DNA of 64,000 nt from DASYTH01 sp035762905 (GTDB lineage Bacteria; Actinomycetota; Actinomycetes; Mycobacteriales; Pseudonocardiaceae). The stretch covers positions 1 through 64,000 of the forward strand of contig NZ_DASUCC010000130.1 in assembly GCF_035762905.1 (NCBI RefSeq). The letters are read 5' to 3'. The stretch's first letter is position 1. Each line of letters opens with the position of its first letter. A program made the translations under genes and the position numbers. The notes below the pieces were generated by a model that saw only the letters and a list, made by a program, of their open reading frames with translations, was not told where the DNA came from and did not search any database. Shown piece by piece: positions 1 through 8,019 of the stretch.

Positions 1-350
1 CAGGGTGGCCACCGTCTCCTGGTTCGTCGTGACCCCCTCGCCGAACGTGGTGTAGCTGATGGAGACGTTCTCCGCCGTCCCGGTCACCTCATACACGATC
101 GTGGCCTCCCGGTTCGACTCCTCCTGGACATCCGAGATGGCTTCCCGATCACCGCCACCCACAGAATGCACACCACCAACCCCAACGCCGACAGCACGAC
201 CCCCGCCGATCGCCAAACCCCGGTTGGTGGCCCGCCCCTGTTTGACCCGGCCCAGACCCAGAACCGAGAGAATCAACCCCAGGATGACCAGCGGCCAGGC
301 GATGAGCCCGATCACCGGAATCGGCAAGAAGATCAGACCCAACCTTCAGG
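1..350 (-). pseudogene. Remnant of a MmpS/DUF4190-like membrane protein
   Basis: Read on the minus strand, three frames together give a small actinobacterial membrane protein. A first hydrophobic stretch (LGLIFLPIPVIGLIAW) is followed by a loop with GRVKQGRATNRGLAIGG, a second hydrophobic segment (VVLSALGLVVCILWVAVIG) and an extracytoplasmic part reading YEVTGTAENVSISYTTFGEG. Continuity needs one frameshift in the five-base C run at 200-204 and another near 140-145. Upstream of the first membrane segment the frame closes with a stop, so the N-terminus is missing, and the C-terminus leaves the window. The recurring small-protein pattern is known from actinobacteria; its function is not. Two compensating frameshifts could also be sequencing error. 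Confidence 0.6.
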
Positions 351-935
351 CTCATCCGGTGACCGACTGGCACACCGTGCTCGACAGACTGCCGATCGGA
401 ACCGTGCCAGTCTCGCCTGAGATCGCCCGCACCGCAGGACGAATGGCCACCCGTTGTCCCCCATCCGGGTGGGACCGCTGGCATCATCCCCGACGTCGAC
501 CACTTGGCAGCTCCAAAGAGCTTCGATGACAACGAGCTGGGTTGAACTGACAGATACTCTCGCCGGCGCGAGCACCGCGCGCAGATCGTCGCCTATCCTA
601 CGATTTCCGGAATAAAGTCCGGTAGGGAGCGAAGAAAGCGGTAACCGACTTTGCGAAGCCAATCCATCCAATAGCTCGCATCTCGATCTGTCGGTGCGCA
701 CGAGCACGGCGGCCATGATCTCTGGCGAGCCGATGATCATCGGGTGGTCGTTGTTGTCATGACCGGCTCATGATCGAATTGGGGGTACGGTGCGTCACGG
801 ATGTTCCACGCCACGTGGTGCAGTACTCCCCATGCCACGGGTCCGTGCCCGGCAGTCGGCGCTGGTCCTGCGCTGCTTCCACCAAGCCCGAATTAGTCGA
901 TCTTGTGAAGGAGTGTTCTGGCTGATGGAGCGGGG
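351..935. other. Gap without a convincing gene
   Basis: No reading frame here shows recognisable protein features, membrane segments or a good ribosome binding site. The frames of 130-150 residues that exist are rich in Arg/Pro or Arg/Ser and read like antisense of each other. It lies between a gene remnant and the 3' end of a tRNA, consistent with decayed DNA. Confidence 0.5.
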
Positions 936-1009
<74 letters not shown>

Positions 1010-1249
1010 GTGGAGGGGAGGTTAGCTTACGGGGGGTGAGCGGGGGTCTTGGTATGGCGGGGAATGGGGGTACGGGGGTGGTCTGGGGAACTGGAGGGGA
1101 GGGTGTTGGGGCGGTAGCTGCCGATGGCGGGGCGCCAGGTTATGGGACGGCGATGGGGGTGGGTTGGGGCGGGCGCGGGCGGCCAGGGTGGGCCAGGGTG
1201 GGTAGTTCCAGGCGGGCTGGGGGGCCGCCTATGCAGTAAGTGGGGCCTC
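1010..1249 (+). other. G-run-rich stretch, possible G-quadruplex zone
   Basis: The plus strand carries at least ten runs of four to six G separated by short spacers, with almost no C runs. It begins immediately upstream of the 5' end of the minus-strand tRNA. No gene is apparent. The strand asymmetry is stronger than the usual GC richness of the window. Confidence 0.5.
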
Positions 1250-1500
1250 GGGGGGTGGGGGCGGGAGGGGACGGTGATGTCGAAATAGCGCCGTTCGGGG
1301 AGGCTTGGGGTTGCGTTGGGCGGCTTTGACGTCGATCAGGAACATGGTGTGGGCGGGGATTTGTTCGTTGTGGGAGGTGAAGGGTTCTGCGGTGAACCGG
1401 AAGGCGGCGTTGGAGGGGAGCCAGCGCTTGAGGTCCACGGCGGCTTGGCCGGCGAGGTGGGGGCAGCGGCCGAGGAGGGGCCACTGGGTCGGGGTGCTCG
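1250..1500 (-). pseudogene. Frameshifted remnant of an unrecognised protein
   Basis: On the minus strand, about 60 residues read like real protein rather than shadow: TQWPLLGRCPHLAGQ, then LKRWLPSNAAFRFTAEPF, then SHNEQIPAHTMFLIDVKAA. The frame then degenerates into Arg/Pro. A one-base shift near 1290-1300 restores a plausible continuation (ERRYFDITVPS). There is no clear start or end. I do not recognise the family. The amino-acid composition and the restored continuation suggest a decayed gene. Confidence 0.35.
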
Positions 1501-1506
1501 GCGGAG

Positions 1507-1932
1507 GTGACCAGGGCGTTGGCCAAGTTGGAGCAGGGTGGTGTCGCGACCACGGCGCTCGCTCCGGCGGTCTGGCTGTGGCCGGCGCTGCTGGGCATCT
1601 GGGCGGTGCTCGGCGCCGGCTGCGGCGCGGCGATCACCACGGTCGGCCGGTTGATCCGCGGGTGCGGCTCTGGCGGGTAGTGGCCGGCGCTGTTCGCCGG
1701 CCAGTTCGCGGTCTCGCACGCCGGCTGGTTGCTGACCTACCTGCTTGTCGGTCCACTCGGGACGGTGGTCGGCGGGCTCGGCGCGGCGGGTGTGCTCACC
1801 ACCCGCCTGGCCGGGCCGACACCGCCGGCCGGGTGGGAGCTCCGCCCGGCGGTGCTGCCCGTTGGGGTGGGGGGCGGCTCCCCGACGCGCTCCCGGAAGG
1901 GGCTGACCGGCCCCGGTCCGCGACCGCCATAG
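1507..1932 (+). pseudogene. Interrupted small membrane protein
   Basis: One plus-strand frame gives VTRALAKLEQGG followed by a hydrophobic helix (VWLWPALLGIWAVLGAGCGAA), then an in-frame TAG at 1678-1680, then WPALFAGQFAVSHAGWLLTYL and a second hydrophobic segment (LVGPLGTVVGGLGAAGVL). Membrane-protein character continues on both sides of the stop in the same frame, so I read this as one gene broken by a nonsense mutation. The tail after about 1830 is low complexity. No family was recognised. Confidence 0.4.
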
Positions 1933-1965
1933 TGGCCCGAAAGCCGGATGTCGAAGGGGACCGTC

Positions 1966-2457
1966 ATGAGCAACGTTCCGCAGGGCGCGACGCTGTCCGA
2001 TGACGGGCACTACTGGTGGGACGGCACCGACTGGCAGCTCGTGCAGGACAACGGTGACGCGGGCGGCGCGGGTGGGTCGGACGGCTCGGCCGACGCTGGC
2101 ACGCCGGTGATCGTCTTCGTCGACGTCTACGCGGGGTCGGCGAATACCGGGCCGGGGCCGCGGGTGATCGTCGACCAGGACGACAACCCGGACGACCACC
2201 TGGTGCTGCACGTCGATGCGGGCTGCCTGGCCGTGTGGGGCGAGGGTAACGCCGGCACCGCGGACGGTGTGTACTCCGACAGCTGGTCGCTCGAGGACGG
2301 GACCACCGGGACCCTGGACGACCTCAGCCTGCTCCCGGAGCACACCGTGACCCGCTCGGTCCGGCTTGGCCGGCTCGGCGCCGGCCGGCACACCTTCTCC
2401 GTCACCCTCAACGGTCAGGCCTTCGGCGAGGACCGCGACTTCGACGTCGCGGGCTGA
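1966..2457 (+). CDS. Hypothetical protein with a WWDG-type N-terminal motif
   Basis: A 163-residue acidic protein. The start ATG at 1966 is preceded by AAGGGG at a good distance, so I prefer it over an ATG at 1948. Near the N-terminus it has DDGHYWWDGTDWQLV, which recalls the short WWDGTxW motif of DUF2510-type proteins found at the head of many actinobacterial membrane or secreted proteins. A Gly/Asp/Ala-rich linker follows, then about 110 residues alternating in beta-strand fashion (VIVFVDVYAG, VTRSVRLGRLGAGRHTFSVTL) that could be one Ig-like or beta-sandwich fold. There is no signal peptide or membrane segment. Function unknown. Confidence 0.6.
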   Translation: MSNVPQGATLSDDGHYWWDGTDWQLVQDNGDAGGAGGSDGSADAGTPVIVFVDVYAGSANTGPGPRVIVDQDDNPDDHLVLHVDAGCLAVWGEGNAGTADGVYSDSWSLEDGTTGTLDDLSLLPEHTVTRSVRLGRLGAGRHTFSVTLNGQAFGEDRDFDVAG

Positions 2458-2822
2458 CCACCGCGGCCACTTCGATCGCCGTTCCGGCACCGAAAACCAC
2501 GGTCGGCGAGACACCATTACGCAAGCCGCACGGCGGGCGGGTCTCGGCGAAGCCCGGTCGGCGAGCGGCGGCGACGGGTGCGCCTTTCGCGGCTCCGGAA
2601 TCGGAATGATGATTCTGCACAAGCGTCCGGAATCCATGAACGCAAGGCGATCGCCGAACTCTGGGCGCCAGGGGCCGTTTCGCCGAGGAACACGAAGCGG
2701 CACATGATCTCGGCGCCGACCCCTTCAGTGGCCGCACACGTGCCCGGGCCGGCGACGCGGACGGTCACCGCAACGTCGTCAAACAATTGACGCCGAGCGG
2801 CACTCCGATCGGTGCCGCGGCG
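2458..2822. other. Gap between convergent genes, no gene seen
   Basis: These 365 bases separate the plus-strand hypothetical gene from the minus-strand DUF4394 gene. The short frames present have no ribosome binding site or recognisable content, and I see no strong hairpin with a T run. Confidence 0.5.
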
Positions 2823-3692
2823 TCAGTTGAGGAAGGTCAGGCCGACCGGCCGGCCGAACAGCGGCGCGAACGGGCGGGCCTTGCCGGTGGCCAGGTCGAT
2901 CTCGACCAGGAACGCCCAGCCGTAGAACTCCGGCGCTACGGCCGCGACGGCCCGGTAGTCGGCGGGGTTGAACGGGCCGGCGGGCGCGGCGCCCGTGATG
3001 TCGAAGGCGAGCGCGTCCCGCACGCGCAGGCCCAGCCCGCCGACACTGAACAGCTGTCCGGTGTTCGGCGACACCGGGGTGGCGGCTCCGGGCACCGAAC
3101 CCTGCAGCACCAGCACATCCCGGGCCGAGTCGATGCCGTAGAGCGCGGTGCTCGTGGCCCCGGTGACGCTGTTGGTGTAGCCGGACCCGACGACCCGGGG
3201 CGAGCGGCCCGCGGCCACGTCGGTCGCGGCGTAGGCGAGGTTGGTGTCGGTTCCGGCGACGGCCCCGTTGTCCGGGTTGAGCCGCAGGTTCTGCCCGGTG
3301 GCGGTGACCACCCGGATCCGGTCCACGGTGGGGTTGAAGTCGAAGCCGACGGCCCGGCCGGACAGGGCGATCCTGGCGCCGACCGGCGTGACCCGGCCGG
3401 TCCGGTGGTCCACCGTGTACAGCTGGCCGGCCGAGGACAGCGCGTACACGATGCCGTTGGCGGGTCGGGTGTCCAGGCCGATCAGGCGCTCGCCCGCGGC
3501 CAGCCCGACGACCTTGACGCGGGCGCGGGGCAGCACCGGCCGCCGCACGTCGTGCCGGCTGAGCACGCCGTCGTCGGTCAGCACCAGCAGTTGCCCGGAC
3601 AGGGCCGGGCGCGGCGCCGCGGTCGCGGTGCCGGCGCCCAGCGTCGCGGCCGCCAGGGCGGCGACCGCGATCGTGGTGATCGTCTTGCGCAT
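2823..3692 (-). CDS. Secreted DUF4394 protein
   Basis: A 289-residue exported protein. ATG at 3692 is chosen because GGAG lies just upstream and the first residues (MRKTITTIAVAALAAATLGAGTATAAP) form a classical signal peptide cut after TATAA. The mature part has the DUF4394 repeats: LIGLDTRPANGIVYALSSAGQLYTVD, then GFDFNPTVDRIRVVTATGQNLRLNPD, later TALYGIDSARDVLVLQG. These beta-propeller-like blades are typical of the family, whose function is unknown. It sits immediately left of the metabolite island. A second DUF4394 protein lies on the other side at 48.6 kb, so the pair brackets the island. Confidence 0.85.
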   Translation of the reverse strand: MRKTITTIAVAALAAATLGAGTATAAPRPALSGQLLVLTDDGVLSRHDVRRPVLPRARVKVVGLAAGERLIGLDTRPANGIVYALSSAGQLYTVDHRTGRVTPVGARIALSGRAVGFDFNPTVDRIRVVTATGQNLRLNPDNGAVAGTDTNLAYAATDVAAGRSPRVVGSGYTNSVTGATSTALYGIDSARDVLVLQGSVPGAATPVSPNTGQLFSVGGLGLRVRDALAFDITGAAPAGPFNPADYRAVAAVAPEFYGWAFLVEIDLATGKARPFAPLFGRPVGLTFLN

Positions 3693-3835
3693 GACTGCTC
3701 CGTTCTCGAAGGTGACGTCCACCTGCATTCGAGACGGAGCCGGACAAAGTTCGCCGACACCGCGAACTTTCCCCCATCGAGTGAGTAACCGGGTGATTAC
3801 CGGCCGACATCCGGCGCATCAGGACACCGCATTAG

Positions 3836-3918
3836 CAAGATCCTCTTGGGGGTTACCAAGATCGCCTCGTCGTTGCATGACCCACCCCATCGTGATAACG
3901 TGGATGAATTGCAAGATC
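3836..3918 (+). promoter_or_regulatory. Three CAAGATC direct repeats upstream of the radical SAM gene
   Basis: CAAGATC occurs at 3836-3842, 3857-3863 and 3912-3918. The first two starts are 21 bp apart, two helical turns. The first copy also forms CAAGA-tcc-TCTTG. They lie between the divergent DUF4394 and radical SAM genes in a locally AT-richer stretch, a likely regulator-binding region. Which protein binds is unknown. Confidence 0.35.
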
Positions 3919-3944
3919 TTTTGTGGTCTTAAAGGGGGAAGATC

Positions 3945-5147
3945 ATGACTGCGGACATCACGCCTATTCACGATGTGGCGTTACCGAACAACCGCAAAGG
4001 TCTGCCGATCGTTTCGCTCGACGAAGCGCACGCGCCCACGAAAGTCCTTGCACACGAGGACGCGCTGCGTAAATTCGTCGAGGGGCAGGAGATCCAGCCG
4101 ATTCACATGCGGATCGGGATCATGGGCGCCTGCAATATGCGCTGCAATTTCTGTAACTTCCACTCGCCGAACGAAGAGAACTTCTACGACCTCTTCTCGT
4201 TCAAGGATCTCATCCCCACGGCCAAGGCGATCAAGCTCATGGGCGAGTTCGCCGGCACCGGCGGGCGGGCCGTGACGTTCTGCGGCAGCGGCGAGTGCAC
4301 GATCCACCCCGGCTACACCGCGATCTGCCGGAACGCGCACGAGTTCGGGTTGCGCGTCGGCCTGATCACCAACGGATCCAGGCTGCACACCGAGGATCTC
4401 GCCACCTGCGTGGCCGAGACGCACACCTGGGTGCGCATCGGCATGAACGCCGGGACCGAGGCCACCTTCAACATGATCACCAGGGACCGGGAGCAGACGT
4501 TCTCCCGCTTCGTCTCCTCGCCCGCCCGGCTGCGGGCGCAAGCCCGTGACCCGGAGTTCCGGGTCGGTTTCAACTTCGTGATCACCCAGCAGAACTACCG
4601 GGAGATCCGGGAAGCCGCCGAACTGGCCAAGGAATCCGGCGTGCACTACATCCGGTTCGAGCCGGAGTTCTACAGCGCGTTGGGGCACGAGACGGTCGAG
4701 TCGGTGATGTCCGAGGTGACCGACGCGCTCACCGAGGTCGCGACGCTGGCCACGCCCGACTTCGAGGTGTCGGTGCCCAAGCTCGACCGCGGGCCGATGG
4801 ACGTGACCGACAACGTGGAGGGCGATTTCGAGCACTGCCACTACAGCCGGTTCGTGACCGCGGTCGGCGCGGACGGCCACCTCTACCCGTGCCCGCAGGT
4901 CCACCTCAACAGCCGTTACCGCATCGGAAACGTGCTGGAGGAGGGTTACCAGCAGGTGCTCGAAGGCGGACCCCGGGCCGAGTGGGAGGCGTCCAACCCG
5001 CGCCGGACCGACCTGTGCAAGTCCTGCTTCTACCGGCCGCAGAACGAGTTGCTGGAGTGGCTGCACCGGGGCCAGATCTCCCTCGACGACGCCCTGGCGA
5101 GCTACCGCGTCGAGATTCCCCGGACGCTGCACGCCGACTTCGTCTGA
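3945..5147 (+). CDS. Radical SAM/SPASM-like enzyme
   Basis: A 400-residue radical S-adenosylmethionine enzyme. The cluster-binding motif is C63-x3-C67-x2-C70 (CNMRCNFC). A glycine-rich stretch (FCGSGECTIHPGY) and a TNGSRL strand follow as in the family's partial TIM barrel. Four C-terminal cysteines (HCHY, YPCPQ, DLCKSC) indicate a SPASM/twitch domain holding an auxiliary Fe-S cluster. Radical SAM/SPASM enzymes in aminocyclitol pathways oxidise or remodel hydroxyl carbons, but the substrate here is unknown. ATG follows AAAGGGGGAAG. Leu13 is a TTA codon (3981-3983), suggesting bldA-dependent translation. The PhyH gene follows after 10 bp, so the two are probably co-transcribed. Confidence 0.85.
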   Translation: MTADITPIHDVALPNNRKGLPIVSLDEAHAPTKVLAHEDALRKFVEGQEIQPIHMRIGIMGACNMRCNFCNFHSPNEENFYDLFSFKDLIPTAKAIKLMGEFAGTGGRAVTFCGSGECTIHPGYTAICRNAHEFGLRVGLITNGSRLHTEDLATCVAETHTWVRIGMNAGTEATFNMITRDREQTFSRFVSSPARLRAQARDPEFRVGFNFVITQQNYREIREAAELAKESGVHYIRFEPEFYSALGHETVESVMSEVTDALTEVATLATPDFEVSVPKLDRGPMDVTDNVEGDFEHCHYSRFVTAVGADGHLYPCPQVHLNSRYRIGNVLEEGYQQVLEGGPRAEWEASNPRRTDLCKSCFYRPQNELLEWLHRGQISLDDALASYRVEIPRTLHADFV

Positions 5148-5157
5148 CGGCACGACC

Positions 5158-5979
5158 ATGAAAACCGACCTGACGGGTGCCGTCAGCTCGAACGGCATCG
5201 AGCTGCCGTTCTCCGCGGAGTTGTTCGAGCCGATGCGGGACAGCACCGCGTTGTGCGGCGATCCGGCCGCCCTGCGTGGCCGGTTGCGAGCCGACGGTTA
5301 CCTGCTGCTGCGCGGAGTGCTCGACCCCGCCGCCGTCCTGCGGCTTCGAAAGTCCTATCTGGACAGTTGGGCGGCGGACACCTCGAGCCAATCGGCTTAC
5401 GGGGTGGCCGGGCATCCGGCCTACAACTTCGTCCGCTCGGCGGAGTTCGCGGACTTCGTCGACCAACCGGCGCTGGCCGACCTCGCCGCGAAGCTGCTGG
5501 GCGGCCCGGCACACCGGCTGCCGCGGGCCATCCTGCGGCATTTCACCGGCGGCACAAGGCAGTCATCCCGGGCCCACACCGACTTCGCCTACATGGACCA
5601 GGGTTCGGAAGACCTGATCACCATGTGGATCCCGGTCGGGAACTGCACGCCGCAAGGCGGCGGGCTGGTCTACCTGGACGGTTCCCATGACGTCGAACCA
5701 GATGGCCTGACCGCGTTGCGCTCGGTCACCGACCGGCCAGACGATCCGAGGCCGTTGAGCCATGATCTCGGCTGGGTGGCGCGCTCGCTCGGCCGGCGTT
5801 GGCTGTGGACCCACTACCGCGCCGGCGACGTGGCGATCCACACGCCACACCTGGTGCACGCCGCGTTGGACACCAACACCCCGACCGCGCGGGTGTCGGC
5901 CGACATCCGGTTCCTGCGCAACGGCGCGCGGGTCGACCCACGCTGGACCCACCCGTGGTCCGCCGTCGACGGCGCCTGA
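5158..5979 (+). CDS. Phytanoyl-CoA dioxygenase (PhyH) family Fe(II)/2-oxoglutarate oxygenase
   Basis: A 273-residue mononuclear iron oxygenase. The metal triad is visible as H140-x-D142 (AHTDFAY) and a distal His in HTPHLVHAALDT (H231 or H234). An Arg in RVSADIRF would hold 2-oxoglutarate. The opening AALRGRLRADGYLLLRGVL is typical of PhyH proteins. The family hydroxylates or desaturates small molecules, and in biosynthetic clusters it tailors sugars, amino acids and polyketides. It follows the radical SAM gene by 10 bp and precedes a convergent operon, so both genes probably act on one intermediate. Confidence 0.85.
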   Translation: MKTDLTGAVSSNGIELPFSAELFEPMRDSTALCGDPAALRGRLRADGYLLLRGVLDPAAVLRLRKSYLDSWAADTSSQSAYGVAGHPAYNFVRSAEFADFVDQPALADLAAKLLGGPAHRLPRAILRHFTGGTRQSSRAHTDFAYMDQGSEDLITMWIPVGNCTPQGGGLVYLDGSHDVEPDGLTALRSVTDRPDDPRPLSHDLGWVARSLGRRWLWTHYRAGDVAIHTPHLVHAALDTNTPTARVSADIRFLRNGARVDPRWTHPWSAVDGA

Positions 5980-6022
5980 CAACGCCCGGCCAGTACCCCG
6001 GATCTTCCGTGCGAAGCCCGCA

Positions 6023-6137
6023 CCCGACCGACAGCCACCTCAGGGGCACCGTAACGAAACCCAGCCACAATCAACCCGCGATCCGCACGTTCGCTGGAAC
6101 GCAACAACAGCAGTTGATCCCGGAGAGGCGGAACAGC
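6023..6137 (-). repeat. Dispersed repeat family 1, copy A
   Basis: About 110 bp that match, in reverse orientation, the block at 45777-45887 and more distantly the block at 60388-60496. Shared anchors include CAACAACAGCAGTT, CCCGGAGAGGCGGA and CGCACGTTCGC. The copy lies between two convergent genes. Its last 18 bases (6120-6137) are duplicated at 6143-6160, which is inside the final codons of the neighbouring oxidoreductase gene. Confidence 0.7.
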
Positions 6138-7030
6138 TAAATCCGGAGAGGCGGAACAGCGATCAGGGTGTCCACCAGCGACGCGTCGGCGAGCGGGCAC
6201 ACCGGCGCGGTGGATTCGCGGACGGCGCGGGCGAAGTCGATCACCAGCGGGGTGTGCGGGTTGGCGGCCAGGCCGGCGTCCAGCGGGTCGAGCACGATCT
6301 CCCCGCCGGGGCCGGTGATCGTCATGCGGTCGGCGGCCGGCCCCGCGCACCAGCTGAACCGGCAGTTCGCGACCGGTCCGGACGACCAGCCCAACCGGAC
6401 CTGGGCGGTCCGCTCGGCGCCACCGGGGAACGGGTCGGCGATCCCCCCGGCAACCGTGTCCGGTGGGCCGAACAGCCAGCACAGCAGGTCCAGCCGGTGG
6501 CTGCCGGCATCGGCGAGCACGCCGCCGCCGGCGACCGAACGCTCGGTGCGCCAGTGCATCGGGTGGTCCCGCGCCGGGTCGAACGGGTGCCGGAAGTCCA
6601 CCTCCACCTGCCGGACCGGTTGCACGGCAAGGGTTTTCCGCAGCTCGATCAGCGTCGGGTTGAGCCGGCGGTAGTAGGCGACCCCGACCGTCACGCCGCG
6701 CTCCGCGGCCAGGGCGGCGAGCCTGCCGGACTCGCTGCCCAGCGCTCCCGCCAGCGGCTTCTCCACCAGCGTGTGCCGGCCGGCGCCGACCGCGGCCAGC
6801 GCCACCGGCACGTGCGCGACCACCGGTGTGGCGACGTAGACCGCGTCCACCCCGTGCAGCAGCTCGGCCAGATCCGTTGTGGCTACCGGGATCCCGAACC
6901 GGGCGGCGACGTCGGCGGCGCGGGCCCGGGTGCGGCCCCAGATGCCGGCCAACTCCTCGCCGGCTTCGCGCAGGGCCGGCAGCACCCGGCGGACCACGAC
7001 GTCGCCGTACCCGGCGACCGCCCACCTCAC
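6137..7030 (-). CDS. Gfo/Idh/MocA family oxidoreductase
   Basis: A 297-residue NAD(P)-dependent sugar or cyclitol dehydrogenase. The Rossmann motif is AVAGYGDVVVRRVLPAL near residue 5, and the conserved EKP signature is at 90-92 (LVEKPLAG). A later GVLADAGSHRLDLLCWLFG supplies the catalytic His region. The GTG start at 7030 overlaps the stop of the upstream alcohol dehydrogenase in a GTGA junction, so translation is coupled. It ends the minus-strand operon glycosyltransferase, DMFase-like protein, alcohol dehydrogenase, oxidoreductase. The family usually oxidises or reduces a ring hydroxyl/ketone or makes unsaturated sugars. The final seven residues are encoded next to repeat copy A. Confidence 0.85.
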   Translation of the reverse strand: MRWAVAGYGDVVVRRVLPALREAGEELAGIWGRTRARAADVAARFGIPVATTDLAELLHGVDAVYVATPVVAHVPVALAAVGAGRHTLVEKPLAGALGSESGRLAALAAERGVTVGVAYYRRLNPTLIELRKTLAVQPVRQVEVDFRHPFDPARDHPMHWRTERSVAGGGVLADAGSHRLDLLCWLFGPPDTVAGGIADPFPGGAERTAQVRLGWSSGPVANCRFSWCAGPAADRMTITGPGGEIVLDPLDAGLAANPHTPLVIDFARAVRESTAPVCPLADASLVDTLIAVPPLRI

Positions 7031-8019
7031 GGGCAGATCGCGATTTTGAGCACGTTCGGCGGTGGGCCGGCGTGCACCTCCGCGCCCTCCGGGGCCAAGG
7101 TTCGGTTGGCGGACAACCGGTCGATCGCCTCCGGCAGCTTCTCCAGCGGATAGACGTCGGTCAGCAGCTCGGCGAGCCGGATCCGGTCGGTGTAGACCAG
7201 CCGCTGCGCGATCGCCATCGACTCGGCCCGCGCCTGGTCGGTCGGCTCGGCCGCGGTGTGCACCCGCAGGCCCTTCTTCTCCCAGGTGACCAGGTCGAAG
7301 GTGACCTTCGTGTCGACGTGATGGGTGCCGAGAAAGACAACCAACCCGTTGTGCCGCACCAGATCCACGCACGCGTTGGCGGTGGTCGGGGTGCCGACCG
7401 CCTCGATCGCCACGTCGAAGCCGGTGCCGATCTCGTGCAGCGCGGCCAGGCTGCCGTCCACCTGCTCGGTCCGGTCGGCCCCCAGCTGCCCGGACCGGGC
7501 CAGTCGCCACGGGTCCAGGTCGGCCACCACGATCTCGGCCGCGCCGCGCAGGGCGGCCACCTGCAGTGCCATCAGACCGACCGGGCCCTGACCGATGATC
7601 ACCACCCGGTCGCCGAGCCGCACCCCTCTGGTGGCGTGCACGGCCAACGGAAGCAACTGGAGGATCGCACCCTGCTCGAACGGGATCCGCTCCGGCAGCC
7701 GGCCGAGCGCGATCGTCCTGGCCAGCGCGAAGTCGGCGAACCCGGACGTCAGCGGCGTCCGCACGAACACCCGCTCGGCCACGGAGAACCCGGTGACCCC
7801 GGCACCCAACTGATGGACGACGCCGGCCACCTCGTGTCCGAAGCAGCCGGTCGCGCAGTGATCACGCAGCCCGAAATAGTGGTAGTAGGCCAGATCGCTG
7901 CGATTGCACAACGTGTTCGCGCGTACCATGACCAGCACTTCGCCCGGTCCCGGTACCGGCACCGGTGCCTCGTGCGTGAGCCGAATCTCCTTGCGGTCCA
8001 CCAACTCGAACTTTCGCAT
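7027..8019 (-). CDS. Zinc-type alcohol dehydrogenase (MDR superfamily)
   Basis: A 330-residue medium-chain dehydrogenase/reductase. An N-terminal GroES-like half contains LCNRSDLAYYH (zinc-ligand Cys region) and GCFGHEVAGVV (the GHE motif). The NAD-binding half has VIIGQGPVGLMALQVAAL. The usual four structural-zinc cysteines are not evident, as in sorbitol/threonine dehydrogenase-like members that keep only catalytic zinc. ATG at 8019 shares one base with the stop of the upstream gene (TGATG) and has a GGGGGAG ribosome binding site. It probably oxidises a secondary alcohol of the sugar or cyclitol handled by the next gene's Gfo/Idh/MocA enzyme. Confidence 0.85.
   Translation of the reverse strand: MRKFELVDRKEIRLTHEAPVPVPGPGEVLVMVRANTLCNRSDLAYYHYFGLRDHCATGCFGHEVAGVVHQLGAGVTGFSVAERVFVRTPLTSGFADFALARTIALGRLPERIPFEQGAILQLLPLAVHATRGVRLGDRVVIIGQGPVGLMALQVAALRGAAEIVVADLDPWRLARSGQLGADRTEQVDGSLAALHEIGTGFDVAIEAVGTPTTANACVDLVRHNGLVVFLGTHHVDTKVTFDLVTWEKKGLRVHTAAEPTDQARAESMAIAQRLVYTDRIRLAELLTDVYPLEKLPEAIDRLSANRTLAPEGAEVHAGPPPNVLKIAICP

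Noticed and set aside
1336..2703. 455-residue minus-strand frame over the left edge
   Set aside because: It runs antisense to the hypothetical gene at 1966-2457 and is Arg/Pro/Gly-rich throughout, the usual look of a high-GC shadow frame.
3945..5147. Pyrroloquinoline- or peptide-modifying radical SAM system
   Set aside because: There is a SPASM-like C-terminus, but no short precursor peptide gene or RRE-type partner could be found in the adjacent non-coding DNA.
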